A stretch of 64,000 nt of DNA, taken from Bifiguratus adelaidae (taxonomy: Eukaryota > Mucoromycota > Endogonomycetes > Endogonales). The position numbers and the translations under genes are program-made. Shown piece after piece: positions 32,701-42,585 of this stretch. A model generated the notes under the pieces. The model was given only the letters and a program-made list of their open reading frames with translations, ran no database searches and was not told the origin of the DNA. The DNA is taken from contig MVBO01000001.1 of NCBI GenBank assembly GCA_002261195.1, positions 446,051-510,050 on the forward strand, given 5' to 3'. Positions within the stretch are counted from its first letter, which is position 1; each line of letters starts with the position of its first letter.

Positions 32701-34801
32701 ATGTCCCAATTACCACCCAATGCACTAGATCGAGAGCTGGCAGAGGCTACGCAGCGACTGGGTACAACACCGAGTAGTGCTTCTCCCTCCTTTGCTGCCT
32801 TTCCTTTACCCGATTCAGTGTCTGTGAGGAGTAGAGACCTGCACGACGATTGCGCTGCCCCTGAATTGCCAGACGATCAAGTGATTCGAGCCGTCAAGAA
32901 GCACTTGATTCCCGATATATCTGGATCACCCGACCTGACCTCGCATATGGAGAGCGACAGCTCAGTAGTTGACTATGTCGAAACTGGATCACCGCATAAC
33001 AGCAATACGGTTACTTCGGTTACTCAATTACAAGGCGGTGACATTACGCACAACATCTACAAGTGGACAGAGAGCATGGAAAACGCAAAGGCCAAAAAGT
33101 ATCGCTCTCAGTCGTTTTCATTGCCCAGAAGTGGACCAGAAGATCCAACGTTAGCCAACATCCGGGCGCCCGGCGGATTCCGACGGCATTATTTGCTAGC
33201 ACAGGCAAGGGATCAAGGACGACGGCCACCCAATTTCTTGACGCGGACCTTTGCCGACTTTCTGACCTTGTATGGACACTTTGGCGGTGAGGATTTAAGT
33301 GATGAAGAAGGCTGGTCGGATGAAGAGGATGAGGATGAGGACGAGGAGGCGGTTCTTGGACGGTACAGTTATGGAACGGAAGATGGCGCGGTACAACCCA
33401 TGGACAAGCAAGCTCGGCAACGACATCGACATGAGATGGAATGGGAGCGACGCAAGGGCAAGAAATATGATGAGCGAGCACCTCTGCTTCGTCAGTCGAT
33501 GGCACATCCGGAACCTGTACAAGGCAATGCTACACCGAGTAAGGCCGTCTTTTTGCTCCTCAAGAGTTTTGTGGGCACCGGTGTCATGTTTCTTCCCAAA
33601 GCCTTTTCCAATGGCGGTATCGTCTTCTCAACGGCCATCATGGTGCTGATTGCCGTCATTTCTCTCTATACCTTCCTTTTGCTGGTCAAGACGAGAGAAA
33701 AGGTACCGGCTAGTTTTGGCGATATCGGCGGAATCTTGTTTGGACCCAAGATGCGAGCCGCTGTACTGACGGCTATTACCATCAGTCAGATTGGCTTTGT
33801 GTGCGCATACATGGGCTTCGTGGCTCAGAATTTCCAAGCGCTCATTGCGGCTGTGACTCATTGTCGGACAAACATGTCCATCACCGTCTTGATCCTAGCT
33901 CAATTGCTCATCTTTGTTCCCTTGGCCATGATACGCAAGATTTCAAAATTGAGCATCTTTGCTCTCATTGCCGATGTCTTTATTCTGGCCGGTCTTGTCT
34001 ATCTCTACTACTATGACTTTCTGGTCCTGTTTACGCGTGGACCAGGTCCGGGTGTGGTGGCTTTCAATCCCAAGGATTTTGCACTGCTCATTGGAACAGC
34101 TGTGTTCACTTTTGAAGGCGTTGGTCTCGGTAAGCCATCAAAAGAAATTGCCTGCGTTGCACACATCTAACCTACACTCTCTAGTCATTCCTATTACAGA
34201 GTCCATGAAGGAACCGCACAAGTTCCCAAAGGTGCTCACTGGAACCATGATCTTTATCACCATTCTCTTCACGTCGATGGGTGCCATCTCCTACCTAGCA
34301 TTTGGCCAAAAAGTACAAACAGTGATTCTTCTCAACCTGCCTCCGACGGATCCTTTGGTCAATGTGATTCAGTTCCTTTACTCGACTGCTATCTGTCTCT
34401 CCATTCCTTTACAGCTCTTTCCCGCCATCCGTATTGTCGAAACCGCTCTCTTTACACGATCCGGCAAATACAATCAAAGGGTGAAATGGGAAAAGAACCT
34501 CTTCCGATTTGCGTCTGTCATGGCATGCTGTGCCATTGCCATCGGAGGCGCCAACGATCTAGACAAGTTTGTTTCTTTGGTCGGTGCACTCGCTTGCATT
34601 CCTCTCTGTTTTATCTTTCCGCCTCTCTTTCACTGGACTTCACTGGACCACAAGGCTTTGTATCATACTTTCATCGACTGGGCCATCATTATCTTTGGCT
34701 TTGCCAGCATGATCTTTTCCACCTGGATTACCTTGTCTCAGTGGGGTTCGGAAGGAGGCTCGGAAGGTGCACGTTGTGATTTTCACGGCAACACCATGTA
34801 A
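32701..34801 (+). CDS. Vacuolar amino acid transporter of the AVT3/AVT4 type (AAAP family)
   Basis: Exports neutral amino acids from the vacuole in yeast. ATG 32701 (MSQLPPNALDRELAEATQRL). A cytosolic N-terminal tail of about 280 residues is serine-rich and then acidic (SDEEGWSDEEDEDEDEEA). The transporter domain starts TPSKAVFLLLKSFVGTGVMF with the GTGV motif of TM1 and continues through about ten further membrane helices, for example AVFTFEGVGLVIPITESMK. One intron (34131-34185) splits GVGL|VIP. The C-terminus follows MIFSTWITL. About 680 residues. Convergent with the mpaB-like gene, 69 bp between stops. Substrate is inferred from family. Confidence 0.92.
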
Positions 34802-34870
34802 AAACGTCCCATAGATGATATATATAAATACACACACTACTGGCATGCACTACTTATGCACTAGGGTATA

Positions 34871-36139
34871 CTAGTCCGCAAAGGCCACAGGGCATTTGCC
34901 AGACGGCGGCGTCTTGATCTCGCCGAATCGGTTCGCATAGCGTTTCGGACCGAGTTCTTTAAGCCTATAGCCAACCTTGTTGTAGGGTGAACCAGGGTAA
35001 CTGTTGAAACGCGGTATAATGATACCGTCCTTCTCTTTGGGCACATAGGTACGATGACGTGGCCAGGGTCGATAGGGCAAAACCCATTGCACGAACCATC
35101 CACGCACAATAAAGAGGGATCTCAAGGTGGCGACCAACCACCTCGGGGGGGCAGGATAGCCCATCGCTTTACGAAGACGATCGTCCATCATCGCATAGAC
35201 CACCGGACGGGCAGGCGCTCTTAGAAACGAGGGAACAACTGAGAGGAGCAACTTGACAGTGGTTTCGGCAACGACGTGGTTGGATTTGGCGTAGACCATG
35301 TGCTCCTTCTCATAGGCTTCCGCCCATGCTTCAAGAGCTGTGAGCGTCGGCGGTATACCGTCAATCCCCATCTTTTCACCCACATCCCTCCACAAGAGGA
35401 AATGAATCTCCTCTTCACGCTTCGACATGCTTCTCCACTCGTATCGTTGCATCCATCGAATAGGACAAACCACAAACACCGAGAGCGTGTACAGAAAGTC
35501 GTCGTTGGAGATTTTGCCCCTATACTGATCGTGAATGTAGTTCATGCGCTTGATAGCCCGTAACGCTTCCTCATCATTAGGTTTATTCTCAATAATCGTG
35601 GCAAGGATCAAACCGGTATCATCTCCGCGTTTGGCTGCATTGTCACCAAATTCTGAGGTCCGTTCGAGTAAGTTGGAGATGGTAGGTATGCTGTAGGTGC
35701 GAAAGAGTGCAAACTCTAGACTTTTCTTCATTGACCAGGAAAAGTTGGCTACAGAGTGTTCAAAGAGCGTGTGAACCTTGTTCATATCTAACACTTTGTT
35801 GGTGGTGATAGAGCCATGGTTGATGAGTCTACGACGTCGATACCGCAAGAACTGGTTCAGGAGCACGTATGCAAGACAACCAGTGACCACAAAGCGCTTG
35901 TTGGGCAGTCGTAACCAGTCCATGGAAGCCGGGTGAGAGAGACGTTCCCGGGCGCTGGTGTAGGGCTTCGACTCATTTAATTCATTATCGATACCGGATA
36001 CTCGCGTCTGTTGTGAGGTTTCTTGGGCGGTTATCATCTCCCTTCTCCCACATGCGAAGGTTCGATACTGTGAGGGGATCAACGTTAATGTGCCATCGCT
36101 AGTGAACCCTTTTTGGCGTCCTCCCCAGGCTTTGCCCAT
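34871..36139 (-). CDS. ER-bound oxygenase mpaB/DUF2236 (latex-clearing-protein-like) protein
   Basis: Intronless gene of 422 residues. The DUF2236 family includes the heme-dependent rubber oxygenase Lcp and the fungal mpaB oxygenase that cleaves a farnesyl chain. Visible family blocks: a membrane segment after MDWLRLPNKRF (VVTGCLAYVLLNQFL), FALFRTYSIPTISNLL, AIKRMNYIHDQYRGKISNDD, LYTLSVFVVCPIRWMQRYEW and YPAPPRWLVATLRSL. Conserved histidine in NYIHDQY and the arginine-rich PIRW...RYEWR region are kept. Two starts are possible: ATG 36139 used here, or the internal MDWLRLP that places the membrane segment at the N-terminus. Substrate unknown. Divergent from PEX14 with 68 bp between ATGs. Confidence 0.85.
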   Translation of the reverse strand: MGKAWGGRQKGFTSDGTLTLIPSQYRTFACGRREMITAQETSQQTRVSGIDNELNESKPYTSARERLSHPASMDWLRLPNKRFVVTGCLAYVLLNQFLRYRRRRLINHGSITTNKVLDMNKVHTLFEHSVANFSWSMKKSLEFALFRTYSIPTISNLLERTSEFGDNAAKRGDDTGLILATIIENKPNDEEALRAIKRMNYIHDQYRGKISNDDFLYTLSVFVVCPIRWMQRYEWRSMSKREEEIHFLLWRDVGEKMGIDGIPPTLTALEAWAEAYEKEHMVYAKSNHVVAETTVKLLLSVVPSFLRAPARPVVYAMMDDRLRKAMGYPAPPRWLVATLRSLFIVRGWFVQWVLPYRPWPRHRTYVPKEKDGIIIPRFNSYPGSPYNKVGYRLKELGPKRYANRFGEIKTPPSGKCPVAFAD

Positions 36140-36169
36140 AACCGACCCTCAACACTCCACAGTGAGTGT

Positions 36170-36175
36170 CACGTG
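36170..36175. promoter_or_regulatory. CACGTG E-box in the mpaB/PEX14 divergent promoter
   Basis: CACGTG lies 31 bp from the mpaB-like ATG and 33 bp from the PEX14 ATG, almost centred in the 68-bp gap. Given that size it is probably in the 5' leader or core promoter of both genes. Confidence 0.35.
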
Positions 36176-36207
36176 CTTTTGAGGGAAAGGTTCCCTTCTT
36201 ACGGAGC

Positions 36208-37520
36208 ATGGGAAACGACGACAGCGAAGATCGGGTGGAGGACCAGCCAGCGAAGGATCCAGTGCGGGAACTTCTTGGCAATCCGCTCACTCCAGAGCAG
36301 CGAGAACAGAAGCGGAAAGAACTGTTGCAGCGGCAAAAGGAGGCTAGAGAAAAGGCATCACAGCAGACCCATGACAATGCACCCTCATTAGCACCAGTCG
36401 CATCTGCTACTCCCAGCGCACCAGTCACTACTCCGGTAGAGCAGCCGGTACGAGAGGATTTGCTCCGGCAAGCCGTCTCCTTCCTCACATCACCCAATGT
36501 TCAAACCGCCGAAATGTCCAAAAAGTTGGACTTCTTACGCAAGAAGGGCCTCAATGATAAAGAGATTGAAGTGGCTCTAGAACGCAGCAAGAATGGATCT
36601 ACGGTTTTGACGGCAGCACCTCCTGTGCCAAGCCGACCACCGTCGACGGCACAGGCCCAGCAACAGCCACAAGTCATGTACATTATGGAACCTCGACCAC
36701 CACGAGCTCATTTGCAACAAATTGTCGGCTGGGCCATCTTGGCGGGACTCGGGACAGCGGGTCTTGGGGCCTGCGTACTTGCATTGATCAAGGTAAGCTT
36801 AATCTATCCTTGCTAATCTTTACAGGTGACTCACATCAGAGTCTTTAGGCTGTAGTCAAGCCGGTTTTTGCAGGCTTCTCCTCTCATCGTGCGTCGTTGT
36901 ATGGCTACCGGGCTCAGATCATGCAAAGACTTGTAAAGATACTTCACGCCCTCAATGCAAAATATGCGATCAAAGCGGCGGAACCGGTAGAGGACAAGGA
37001 ACAACAACCTCCTGTCGAAATTGCTCAAGTCGAAAGTGAACGAAACAAGGACTTGGCCTTTGTATCCACGGGCACGGAGGACGCTTTGAACAACATTGCG
37101 GAGATACAAGAAAAGACAAAACGCAACTTGGATAGACTGGAGAACCAAGCTCGACTCTATCTCAATTCGATCGCCAGACCACAGGATTTCGCGAGCGGCG
37201 ACTTGGACGACTTGGATCAATTGCTCGATGCACCCAAGCCAACTCGATTCATTTCTTACTCTGACAAATCTTCTTATAGCGACTTGCAAGCGTCCATCGA
37301 ATCGCTCAAGGCGTTCATTTATACCAACATGCACACCACTCCCATCTCCTACAGTAATCCATACGGCGGACCCTTTCATTCACCGAGTATTCCCATGTCG
37401 ACAGCGAGTGCCTTCTCAGACGTTGATACAAATGCACTACGAAATCTAAAGAGCGATATTAGAGGTCTGAAAGGAGCCTTGTTGAGTCGTCGCAACTTTC
37501 CCATGGTTGCAGGACGGTAG
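36208..37520 (+). CDS. PEX14: Peroxisomal membrane docking protein Pex14
   Basis: Docking factor for the PTS1/PTS2 import receptors Pex5 and Pex7 at the peroxisomal membrane. ATG 36208 (MGNDDSEDRVEDQ). An N-terminal charged stretch (LTPEQREQKRKELLQRQK) precedes the conserved Pex14 domain VREDLLRQAVSFLTSPNVQT through LRKKGLNDKEIEVALER, at about residues 80-125. A proline-rich linker, a membrane segment (IVGWAILAGLGTAGLGACV) and a coiled-coil-prone region follow. One intron at 36793-36848. About 415 residues; stop TAG at 37520. The conserved domain sits about 75 residues later than in yeast because of the charged N-terminal extension. Convergent with the unknown gene 37558-38367. Confidence 0.94.
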
Positions 37521-37557
37521 ACGGTGTAAATGACCCAAACAATACAATTGACCTGCA

Positions 37558-38367
37558 TTATAATTGTACATGATGAACAGTTCCTCCCGAGAGATTCAGA
37601 GCCGCCAAATGACTCTGGGCACTACTCTGTTTGCTCTCTAATTTGCGCTTTTGCCACGCGGCTCTCGCGGGATCCGAAAAATCCGTGTTCCATCCATCCG
37701 TGCCCGTCTTGACCAAATAAGCATTAGAGGTATTGGGGAACAAGCTTTGGTGTAATGCTATCGTCGGTACTTCTTCAATGGCCGATGCACCCTGCGGTGT
37801 ATTCGAATCCGAGATCATCAAGAATCCTGTCCTGGCCAATTGATGAACGGACCACATGGCAAATGTATTCCAAGGTGCTGTCAAACCGGCTAAAGCTGTC
37901 TTGTCGGATTGGAAGCTGTGGTGAGCGGTCGCTTTGCCTACCACTAGGGTCTTGTTGTCAAAGACACCGAGCATGCGCTCTACCTCGCTTTTATCAACCG
38001 TCATTTCCACCGAGGCATACAAAATGTATGGATAATCGAGCTTGAAGGCCGAAAGTAGCAACACATTCAACGCTATCGTGAATTTGTAATAGGGCTCAAC
38101 AGGCACAATAAACACTCTGCCGACCAGCGAAGGCAAAGGCTGCTTCTCGGGCACGTCTTGCTTGGTGTGCGCCGGCTTCAGAACAAACGCGTCAAAGAAC
38201 CTTGTCCTCACGCTATCGAACAAGTCATCATCGCTAGCGTCTACACCAATCAGTATAGCATCACTGTAGGCTAATGCGCTCTCCACAAAAGCCGCCAAGG
38301 CTCCAGTATCCACCTCATGGCTCGTTTGATGCCGATGAATGCGCACCGCGGTAACGAGGCGTTCCAT
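37558..38367 (-). CDS. Uncharacterised protein, possible GT-A-like nucleotide-sugar fold
   Basis: Intronless; ATG at 38367 (MERLVTAVRIHRHQ); an in-frame TTG six codons upstream was ignored. About 269 residues. It has alternating beta-like and helical stretches (YSDAILIGVDAS, VGRVFIVPVEPYYKFTIAL, YPYILYASVEM, FDNKTLVVGKA) and the block LTAPWNTFAMWSVHQLARTG followed by FLMISD. The layout recalls small GT-A-like hypothetical proteins, but I see no clear DxD motif and cannot name a family. No signal peptide or membrane helix. It is divergent from SPT5 with 73 bp between start codons, and a telobox-like element begins four bases upstream of its ATG. Confidence 0.7.
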   Translation of the reverse strand: MERLVTAVRIHRHQTSHEVDTGALAAFVESALAYSDAILIGVDASDDDLFDSVRTRFFDAFVLKPAHTKQDVPEKQPLPSLVGRVFIVPVEPYYKFTIALNVLLLSAFKLDYPYILYASVEMTVDKSEVERMLGVFDNKTLVVGKATAHHSFQSDKTALAGLTAPWNTFAMWSVHQLARTGFLMISDSNTPQGASAIEEVPTIALHQSLFPNTSNAYLVKTGTDGWNTDFSDPARAAWQKRKLESKQSSAQSHLAALNLSGGTVHHVQL

Positions 38368-38371
38368 GAAA

Positions 38372-38380
38372 GGGTTAGGG
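38372..38380. promoter_or_regulatory. Telobox-like element (GGGTTAGGG) in the SPT5 divergent promoter
   Basis: GGGTTAGGG at 38372-38380, 60 bp upstream of the SPT5 ATG, in a 73-bp shared promoter that also holds ATATAAGG at 38401. Confidence 0.4.
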
Positions 38381-38440
38381 CTCAAAGGTCGACGTCATCA
38401 ATATAAGGCTTCCTCTCGCTGCGACGCTTGTTTTTGCGCC

Positions 38441-41400
38441 ATGGACAGACCGACCAAGGACAAGCGCGATTACGATGGAGGAGACGATGAGGAGGAAGAA
38501 GACGACGAAGACTACAATGAAGAGGATGATAATGTAGGTTGCCTTTTCACTTTGTAGCAAAAGGACTGATAATAGTGTAGCCGCGTCCCGCGAAGAGGTT
38601 TAACCCATTCGTCGAAGAAATGGCAGAGGTTGACGAGGAGGAAGATGAGGAGGAGGAAGACGAGGATTATGACAAGGAAGGTGAGGGGTTAAATATAGCG
38701 TCTGACTTGCCGATCCGGGTGACTGACTTGCAATAGATGGATTCATTGACGAGGAGCATGAGGCTCTTGCCGGCGAGTCTCGATTAGCTGCTCGCCACCT
38801 TGACTTGGATCGTCGAAGGCAGGCAGCCGAGGACATGAGCGCAGAAGAGGTCGCTGCTCGGTTTGACAGTCGTTATCGAAGAGCGCCGCGCGACTCGAGA
38901 GCACTTGAGGTCACAGATGTTCCACAAAAGATGCTCTTGCCAGGCGTCAACGATCCCAACTTGTGGATGGTTAAATGCAAACCAGGCAAAGAGAAGGATA
39001 TTGTCCTTGCGGTCATGAAGCGTTTCTTTGACCGAGAATATTCCAAGGCACCGTTGGAGATCTACTCTTGCTTTGCGCGCGATTCGACCAAGGGTTATGT
39101 TTATGTGGAGGCGCGAAAGCAGGCAAACGTCCAACAAGCAGTACATCATCTACCCAATTGCTTCTCACAACAACTGACGCTTGTCCCGATTAACCAAATG
39201 ACTGACACTCTCAACATCCCAAAGAAAGAGATTGAATTGGTGAACGGCAGTTGGGTTCGCATGAAGCGAGGCAAATACTCCGGCGACCTTGCGCAGATTA
39301 TAGAAGTCATCAACGATGGCGAGGCAGTTCGCGTCAAACTCATACCGCGTCTTGACTTTGGTCCGAAGGACGACCTAAATATGCAAAAGCGGAAAAAGGC
39401 TGGCTATCGACCACCGCAGAAGCTTTTCAACCCAAGAGATGTCGAAAAGAAGAATATGTTGAACAGAAGGGGACCGTATTACATATATGGCAACGATCAG
39501 TTTCGCGGTGGATACTTGGAGAAGGAAGTCAAGCTCAATTTCATTGTAAGTTTAATAGCTGCGTTCCTCTCCAGCAAATGTTCATTATGCGTCTCCAGAC
39601 CACAGAGGACATCAACCCAACTCTGGACGAAATCACAAAATTTGCGGGTGGATCGGATATTGTGGGCGAGGATGGCGACCGCAACGGCATCGACATTGCG
39701 GCTCTGGCATCTCGAGTCTCCTCAAATTCAACAGTTTCATCGCAGTTTCAACCTGGAGACACCGTCGAGGTCACTGAAGGAGATCTCATACACACTGATG
39801 GTGTCGTTGACTCCGTCACTAATGGCATTGTGACCATTCGTCCCAAAGTGGAGGGCTTGAACGACAAATTATCTTTCAATCCCAAGCAATTGCGAAAGAA
39901 ATTCGGCACAGGTGATCACGTTAAGGTCATCAATGGACGATACAAGGATGAGACGGGAATGATTGTCAGCATTGACGATAACGTAGTCACCATGTTGAGT
40001 GATCTCACATTATCTGAAGTCACTGTGTTCAGCAAAGATTTGCGAACTGCCGCCGAGATGACTACCGGCCAGACTGTGATTGGAAACTATGAGCTGCATG
40101 ATCTCGTTCAATTAGAGTCAGTACTCTGCATAGTCTCAGTATTTTGACGAAGCACATGCTTACCGATCTTCTAGTTTCCATACTGTCGGTGTGATAATCA
40201 AGGTCGAGAACGATGCGTTCCGCGTACTGGATCAGAATGGCGAAATCCGCGTTGTGAAGTTGCATCAAATTAGCAACAAGCGCGATTCAAAGCGGGCAGT
40301 GGCGACGGATCGAGACGGCGTTGAAATTCACGTCGGAGATACGGTGTCTGAAAGCATTGCAACTGGTGAGGCACGGCAAGGCACCGTGCTTCACTTGTGG
40401 CGGCAACTCGTCTTCTTATATTCTCGTGAAATTGTACACAATTTCGGGGTATGGGTAACCCGGAGTCGAAATGTACGAAGTATTGCAGCACAAGGTGGCA
40501 AGGTATCCACGGAGGCCAATGGAGGAATGTCAGCCGGTCCATATGGCTCTCGGTACAATGGCATTAGTAACGGCAGTAACGGCGGTTACGGCGGCGGCGT
40601 AGAGAACGGACGTGGACGTGGCAGGGGCCGGGGAGGAAGAGATCCATTGATTTCCTCCACTGTTCGGATTACTCAAGGTCCTTACAAGGGTTACGTGGGC
40701 ATTGTGAAGGACAGCACAGATGTCATGGCCAGAGTGGAACTGCACACAAACACGCGCGTTGTCACGGTCGATCGCACCAAGCTATTGCTACTGGATGCCA
40801 CAGGCAAGCCAATCGGACCGGTAGAATCGGCAAACACTGGCCGATATTACGGCAACCCCATGTCTACTGGAGGTGGTTACAGCAATGGTGGCGCCACACC
40901 CGGTTATGCAGGCGGCCGAATGGGTGGCGAGACACCTGCTTGGAATGCAGGTGGTCGTACTCCCGCCTGGCGAAGCGGTGGTCGTACACCCAATCCCTAC
41001 TCTGATGGTTCAAAGACACCAGCCTGGGATAGTGGCAGCAAGACGCCTAATCCTTACAGTAATGCTGGCGGTCGCACTCCCGCCTGGGACTCTGGAAGCA
41101 AGACACCGAAATGGAGTGGCGGCGGTGATGACGATGCATGGAATGCGGGAAGCAAGACCCCACGATGGGAAGGAAACACAACAGACACACCGGCAGCGTG
41201 GAATGCACCAACACCTTGGGACAAGGGCGAGCCATGGGCCAACACAACCGAAGAGAATTGGGCGAAACCCAACAGAGGCAACCCACAAACGCCTGGTGTC
41301 TCACACTTTGGAGCCACGCCCGCACCCTTCCCACACACGCCTGCTGCAGGTGCACCGACGCCCTACGATCATCCCACTACACCTCACACTGGTTTTCCAT

Positions 41401-41459
41401 CCACTCCAGCCGCCTTCCCTGCTACACCGGCTGCATTCCCTGCTACACCAAGGGACTAA
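38441..41459 (+). CDS. SPT5: Transcription elongation factor Spt5 (DSIF/NusG family)
   Basis: Forms DSIF with Spt4 and rides on RNA polymerase II. ATG 38441. Acidic N-terminus in three small exons ([37 protein letters not shown]). The NGN domain includes [33 protein letters not shown] and [16 protein letters not shown] domains follow: [83 protein letters not shown]. The C-terminal region is a repeat of G-G/S-x-TPAW and S-K-TPNPYS units. Around 900 residues. The intron starting at 39546 has two in-frame acceptors (39574 and 39598), giving 29 or 53 nt; the longer is of normal size. Confidence 0.96.
40870..41459 (+). repeat. Spt5 C-terminal repeat (CTR) region
   Basis: Imperfect repeats of [23 protein letters not shown] and later TPAAFPATP units encoded over about 580 bp. 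TP sites in such repeats are phosphorylated by Cdk9/Bur1 in other fungi. The unit length is irregular, unlike the fission yeast nonapeptide. Confidence 0.8.
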
Positions 41460-41603
41460 TGTACATGTTATGAAAGATGTTGTATAATATCCATTTCAAA
41501 AACCAACCATTGACTGCACGCGACGTCTTCTTGTCTTCTCTCCCTATTTGAATGTCTTGGGTGCAACACCAAAATTTAGCAGCCTTTTCTCTTACCTACA
41601 AGG

Positions 41604-42524
41604 ATGCATGGACAATCGGTGATTGTGTATCTTGTTCATCCGTTTGGTCCACTGACCATACATACACTTCAAGATGCTCAAACAGAAGACGAGCAAAGTA
41701 TCACCACCATACGAGATCTCAAACAACACATTGACGCCACTTTCCACATTCCCTTCGACATTCAGCAATTCACATTGATCAATGGACATTACATGCACGA
41801 CGATGACGCTATCGTCTCCGGTCTGGCTGGACCAGACGTATTGTCGCTTCGATTATCGCTACCGGGCGGTAAAGGAGGATTCGGTTCCATGTTACGTGCT
41901 CAGGGAGGTCGTATGGCATCCCAAAAGACGACCAATTTTGATGCCTGTCGAGATCTATCGGGGAGACGCATTAAGACGATCAATGAGGCCAAAAAGTTGG
42001 CGGATACGTTGGCGGCTCAACCGGAACTCGACAAGGAGAAACTCAAGAAGCTGAATGACAAGATTGCTGCTGCTCAGGCTCAACTGCAAGAGGATGCGCC
42101 GCGGAAAAAGTACCGATTTGACGATCATGCGTTCTTGGAGGCACGAGAGGAGGTTGTGGATGGTGTTCGCGATGCTATTACCAGTTTGTTTAGCAAAGAG
42201 GATTTAGCCGGTGTGACCTTGATGGGATCCACATCAAGCAAGAGCAGCGGATCAAGCGAGGAAGAAGATAAAGAAGAGGATGATGCGAATGGGGAAGATG
42301 AGGACGACGATGAAGAAGTAGATGATGCACTTGGATACTGGGACAGTGGTTATGGTGAATACGGTAGTGCCAGCGATGAGGAGGAGGAGGAAGCGAATGC
42401 GGACGATGATACACCGGACGGGACAAAAGATGATGAAGAGTTGGCTGCAGATTCAAAAGGCAAAACCAAAGGCAAAGGCAAGAAGCAGGTGGCTCAAGGC
42501 AAGAAGCGCAAGACAAGGACCTAA
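41604..42524 (+). CDS. SDE2: Sde2: ubiquitin-fold splicing and genome-stability factor
   Basis: Sde2 is made as a ubiquitin-like precursor cut after GG; the C-terminal fragment starting with Lys joins the spliceosome (S. pombe) or acts in replication stress (human). ATG 41604. Ubiquitin-like domain at residues 1 to about 88 (TTIRDLKQHIDATFHIPFD, QQFTLINGHYM) ends LSLRLSLPGG, directly followed by KGGFGSMLRAQGGRM, the diagnostic GG-KGG cleavage site. Next come the conserved CRDLSGRRIKTINEAKKLAD and a helical FDDHAFLEAREE block. The C-terminus is acidic then lysine-rich (KGKTKGKGKKQV). Single exon, 306 residues. Convergent with the capping enzyme, 61 bp apart. Confidence 0.95.
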   Translation: MHGQSVIVYLVHPFGPLTIHTLQDAQTEDEQSITTIRDLKQHIDATFHIPFDIQQFTLINGHYMHDDDAIVSGLAGPDVLSLRLSLPGGKGGFGSMLRAQGGRMASQKTTNFDACRDLSGRRIKTINEAKKLADTLAAQPELDKEKLKKLNDKIAAAQAQLQEDAPRKKYRFDDHAFLEAREEVVDGVRDAITSLFSKEDLAGVTLMGSTSSKSSGSSEEEDKEEDDANGEDEDDDEEVDDALGYWDSGYGEYGSASDEEEEEANADDDTPDGTKDDEELAADSKGKTKGKGKKQVAQGKKRKTRT

Positions 42525-42585
42525 GACACTTCACGCTGTATGTACATGTCTCTATTATAAATACAATAGTAATGAAAAACGGCTT

